Of a DNA stretch of 64,000 nt, positions 62,765 through 64,000 are shown one piece after another. Every line of letters begins with the position of its first letter. Position 1 is the stretch's first letter. A model generated the notes under the pieces. That model did not search any database, had not been told where the DNA came from, and worked only from the letters and a program-made list of their open reading frames with translations. This DNA is from Microvirga ossetica. Lineage in GTDB: Bacteria; Pseudomonadota; Alphaproteobacteria; Rhizobiales; Beijerinckiaceae. Made by a program: the position numbers and the translations under genes. The stretch is taken from NCBI RefSeq assembly GCF_002741015.1, contig NZ_CP016616.1:107501-171500 (forward strand). The letters run 5' to 3'.

Positions 62765-63860
62765 TTAGCTGTTTGGTAGCGGAACGTTGTTGGGATCGGG
62801 TGCGTTACGCAATTGAGGAGTACACTTGGCGCTTCGATGGCCTGCGACGCCGAGCCCCTCGTCGAAGGAGGACGTGATGCACTCCCTTCATCCGCAAGCC
62901 CGCACCACCCCAGCCGTTCGCCAGGAGATCGCCCGCTCGCGCGAGCCCACCGGCGTGCTGGCCCAGCGCTTCAGCGTCAGCACCGAGACCGTCCGCAAGT
63001 GGCGCAAACGTGGGGCGCAGGACTGCCAGGACCATAGCAGCCGGCCGCACAAGCTGCCCTGGAAAGCCACGGAGGAAGAGCGCGCCATCGTCTGCGCCCT
63101 GCGCCAGGCCACCGGCTTTCCGCTCGACGACATCACCTTCATCGTCACGCACTTCCTGCCACATCTCAACCGCGATGCCGTCTACCGCATCCTCAAGGCT
63201 GAGGGCTTGGGACGCCTGCCGGCGCAGCAGCACAAGCGGAAGAGCGGCACCTTCAAGGACTACGATCTCGGCTTCGTGCATATGGACATCAAGCACCTGC
63301 CCAAGCTGCAGACCGCAAATGGCGAGCGCCGCAAGCGCTTCCTGTATGTCGCCATCGACCGTTGCTCACGCTGGGTGCATCTCGCCGTCAAGGACGACGA
63401 ACTGGCCACCAGCGCGATCGCCTTCCTGAATGAGGCGGTGCGTGCCTTCCCGTTCAAGATCACGCACGTGCTCACCGACCGCGGCTCCTGCTTCACCGCC
63501 GACGGCTTCGAGGACGCCTGCCGCAAACTGAAGGTGGAGCACCGCAGGACCAAGCCGTACACGCCGCAAACCAATGGCCTTGTGGAGCGCTTCAACGGGC
63601 GGGTGCAGCGCGAGGTGCTGGGCATTACGATCTACAGCCACCGGGATCTGGAGACGCTGCTCAAGGGCTTCAACCAAGCCTATAACCAGAGACGCCAACG
63701 CGTGTTGAAGGGACGATCCCCCGAGCAGGTGGTGCACAGCCGCTTGGCCGCCGAGCCGAAGCGGGCCAACCGGCGCTACAAGCCGCCCGATTCAGACGCT
63801 TTGTCGCCAGCCCTCAGGGTCGTCGCTCGCGCCAAGGAGGTCTCGCATCCAGACAGTTAG
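62765..63860 (+). mobile_element. IS481 family insertion sequence
   Basis: Ends TTAGCTGTTTGG (left) and CTAACTGTCTGG (complement of the right end, 63849-63860) are imperfect inverted repeats. About 1.1 kb with one transposase gene. The true left flank is at 61350 because IS701 separates this element from the GNAT gene. No clear target duplication was identified. Confidence 0.7.
62877..63860 (+). CDS. IS481 family transposase
   Basis: Start taken at ATG 62877 (MHSLHPQARTTPAVRQEIARS) behind AAGGAGG; 327 residues. An HTH (GVLAQRFSVSTETVRKWRKRG) is followed by an integrase core: FVHMDIKHLPKLQTANGERRKRFLYVAIDRCSRWVHL, HVLTDRGSCFTADGFEDA, RTKPYTPQTNGLVERFNGRVQREVL. The Asp, Asp and Glu of the DDE triad are all visible. 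Its stop codon is part of the right terminal repeat. Confidence 0.92.
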   Translation: MHSLHPQARTTPAVRQEIARSREPTGVLAQRFSVSTETVRKWRKRGAQDCQDHSSRPHKLPWKATEEERAIVCALRQATGFPLDDITFIVTHFLPHLNRDAVYRILKAEGLGRLPAQQHKRKSGTFKDYDLGFVHMDIKHLPKLQTANGERRKRFLYVAIDRCSRWVHLAVKDDELATSAIAFLNEAVRAFPFKITHVLTDRGSCFTADGFEDACRKLKVEHRRTKPYTPQTNGLVERFNGRVQREVLGITIYSHRDLETLLKGFNQAYNQRRQRVLKGRSPEQVVHSRLAAEPKRANRRYKPPDSDALSPALRVVARAKEVSHPDS

Positions 63861-64000
63861 CCGCGAATGCATGTCACTCCCTAAACCCTAAACCGACTTT
63901 CTGCGATTGGACCGATCCCATGGACGGGTCAGGTCGGTAGGACAGATTTAACATACTGTCTCGTGGCAAGTTCCGCAGAGTCCTCTACACCAGTACTTTG
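63861..64000. other. right edge, no gene seen
   Basis: 140 bp after the IS481 end, with no supportable feature. It may be the displaced upstream region of the GNAT gene. Confidence 0.4.

Overview
The window reads as a chromosome segment of an alphaproteobacterium of the Hyphomicrobiales. Methylobacteriaceae, and perhaps Microvirga, is my impression from protein style and IS content; it was not tested. Coding sequence is GC-rich and densely packed, broken by AT-richer spacers and many insertion sequences.

Layout. (1) 0.3-7.6 kb: a small MITE-like palindrome, a DMT exporter, then a tight operon with 4-nt overlaps: LacI regulator, DUF2264 protein, 2-hydroxyacid dehydrogenase, sugar-phosphate isomerase-like protein and a Tat-type ABC solute-binding protein that has no permease genes beside it. 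(2) 7.7-17 kb: a type I secretion ABC ATPase and HlyD adaptor behind a long Gly/Asp-repeat protein that carries an in-frame TAA at codon 5. On the other strand lie a LuxR-type regulator split by an IS1182 element and a second Asp-rich protein with seven repeats spaced about 27 residues apart. (3) 17.2-27.6 kb: reductive pyrimidine catabolism (PreT, PreA, RutR, a four-gene ABC transporter, dihydropyrimidinase, M20 amidohydrolase), with a near-consensus RutR box before preT. (4) 28.2-35.6 kb: a small nonribosomal-peptide-like cluster: PPTase, TubC_N-thioesterase, an adenylation-carrier protein and an acyl-CoA dehydrogenase. The adenylation protein has a zinc-ribbon plus PP-loop ATPase domain inserted in its C-terminal subdomain, and its gene is split by an IS66 element with a perfect 8-bp target duplication.

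(5) 35.7-56.6 kb: an exopolysaccharide locus, all on the minus strand: ManC, an IS630 element, an RTX-tagged beta-helix protein, an ExoF-like export protein, three glycosyltransferases, a Wzy-Wzz fusion, a flippase, a Sec-exported beta-helix paralogue, a CelD-type acyltransferase, a polysaccharide deacetylase and an ExoY-like priming transferase. (6) 57-64 kb: a second, intact IS66 copy next to an unusual class II tRNA with a GTT anticodon, then a VanZ-like protein, an ISNCY element, a truncated GNAT gene and nested IS701/IS481 elements.

The most interesting items are the adenylation domain interrupted by a PP-loop domain, the type I secretion locus with two novel Asp-repeat proteins, and the Leu-bodied tRNA with an Asn-type anticodon. 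At least two loci (adenylation protein, LuxR regulator) were broken by IS insertions that can be removed on paper to restore exact reading frames.
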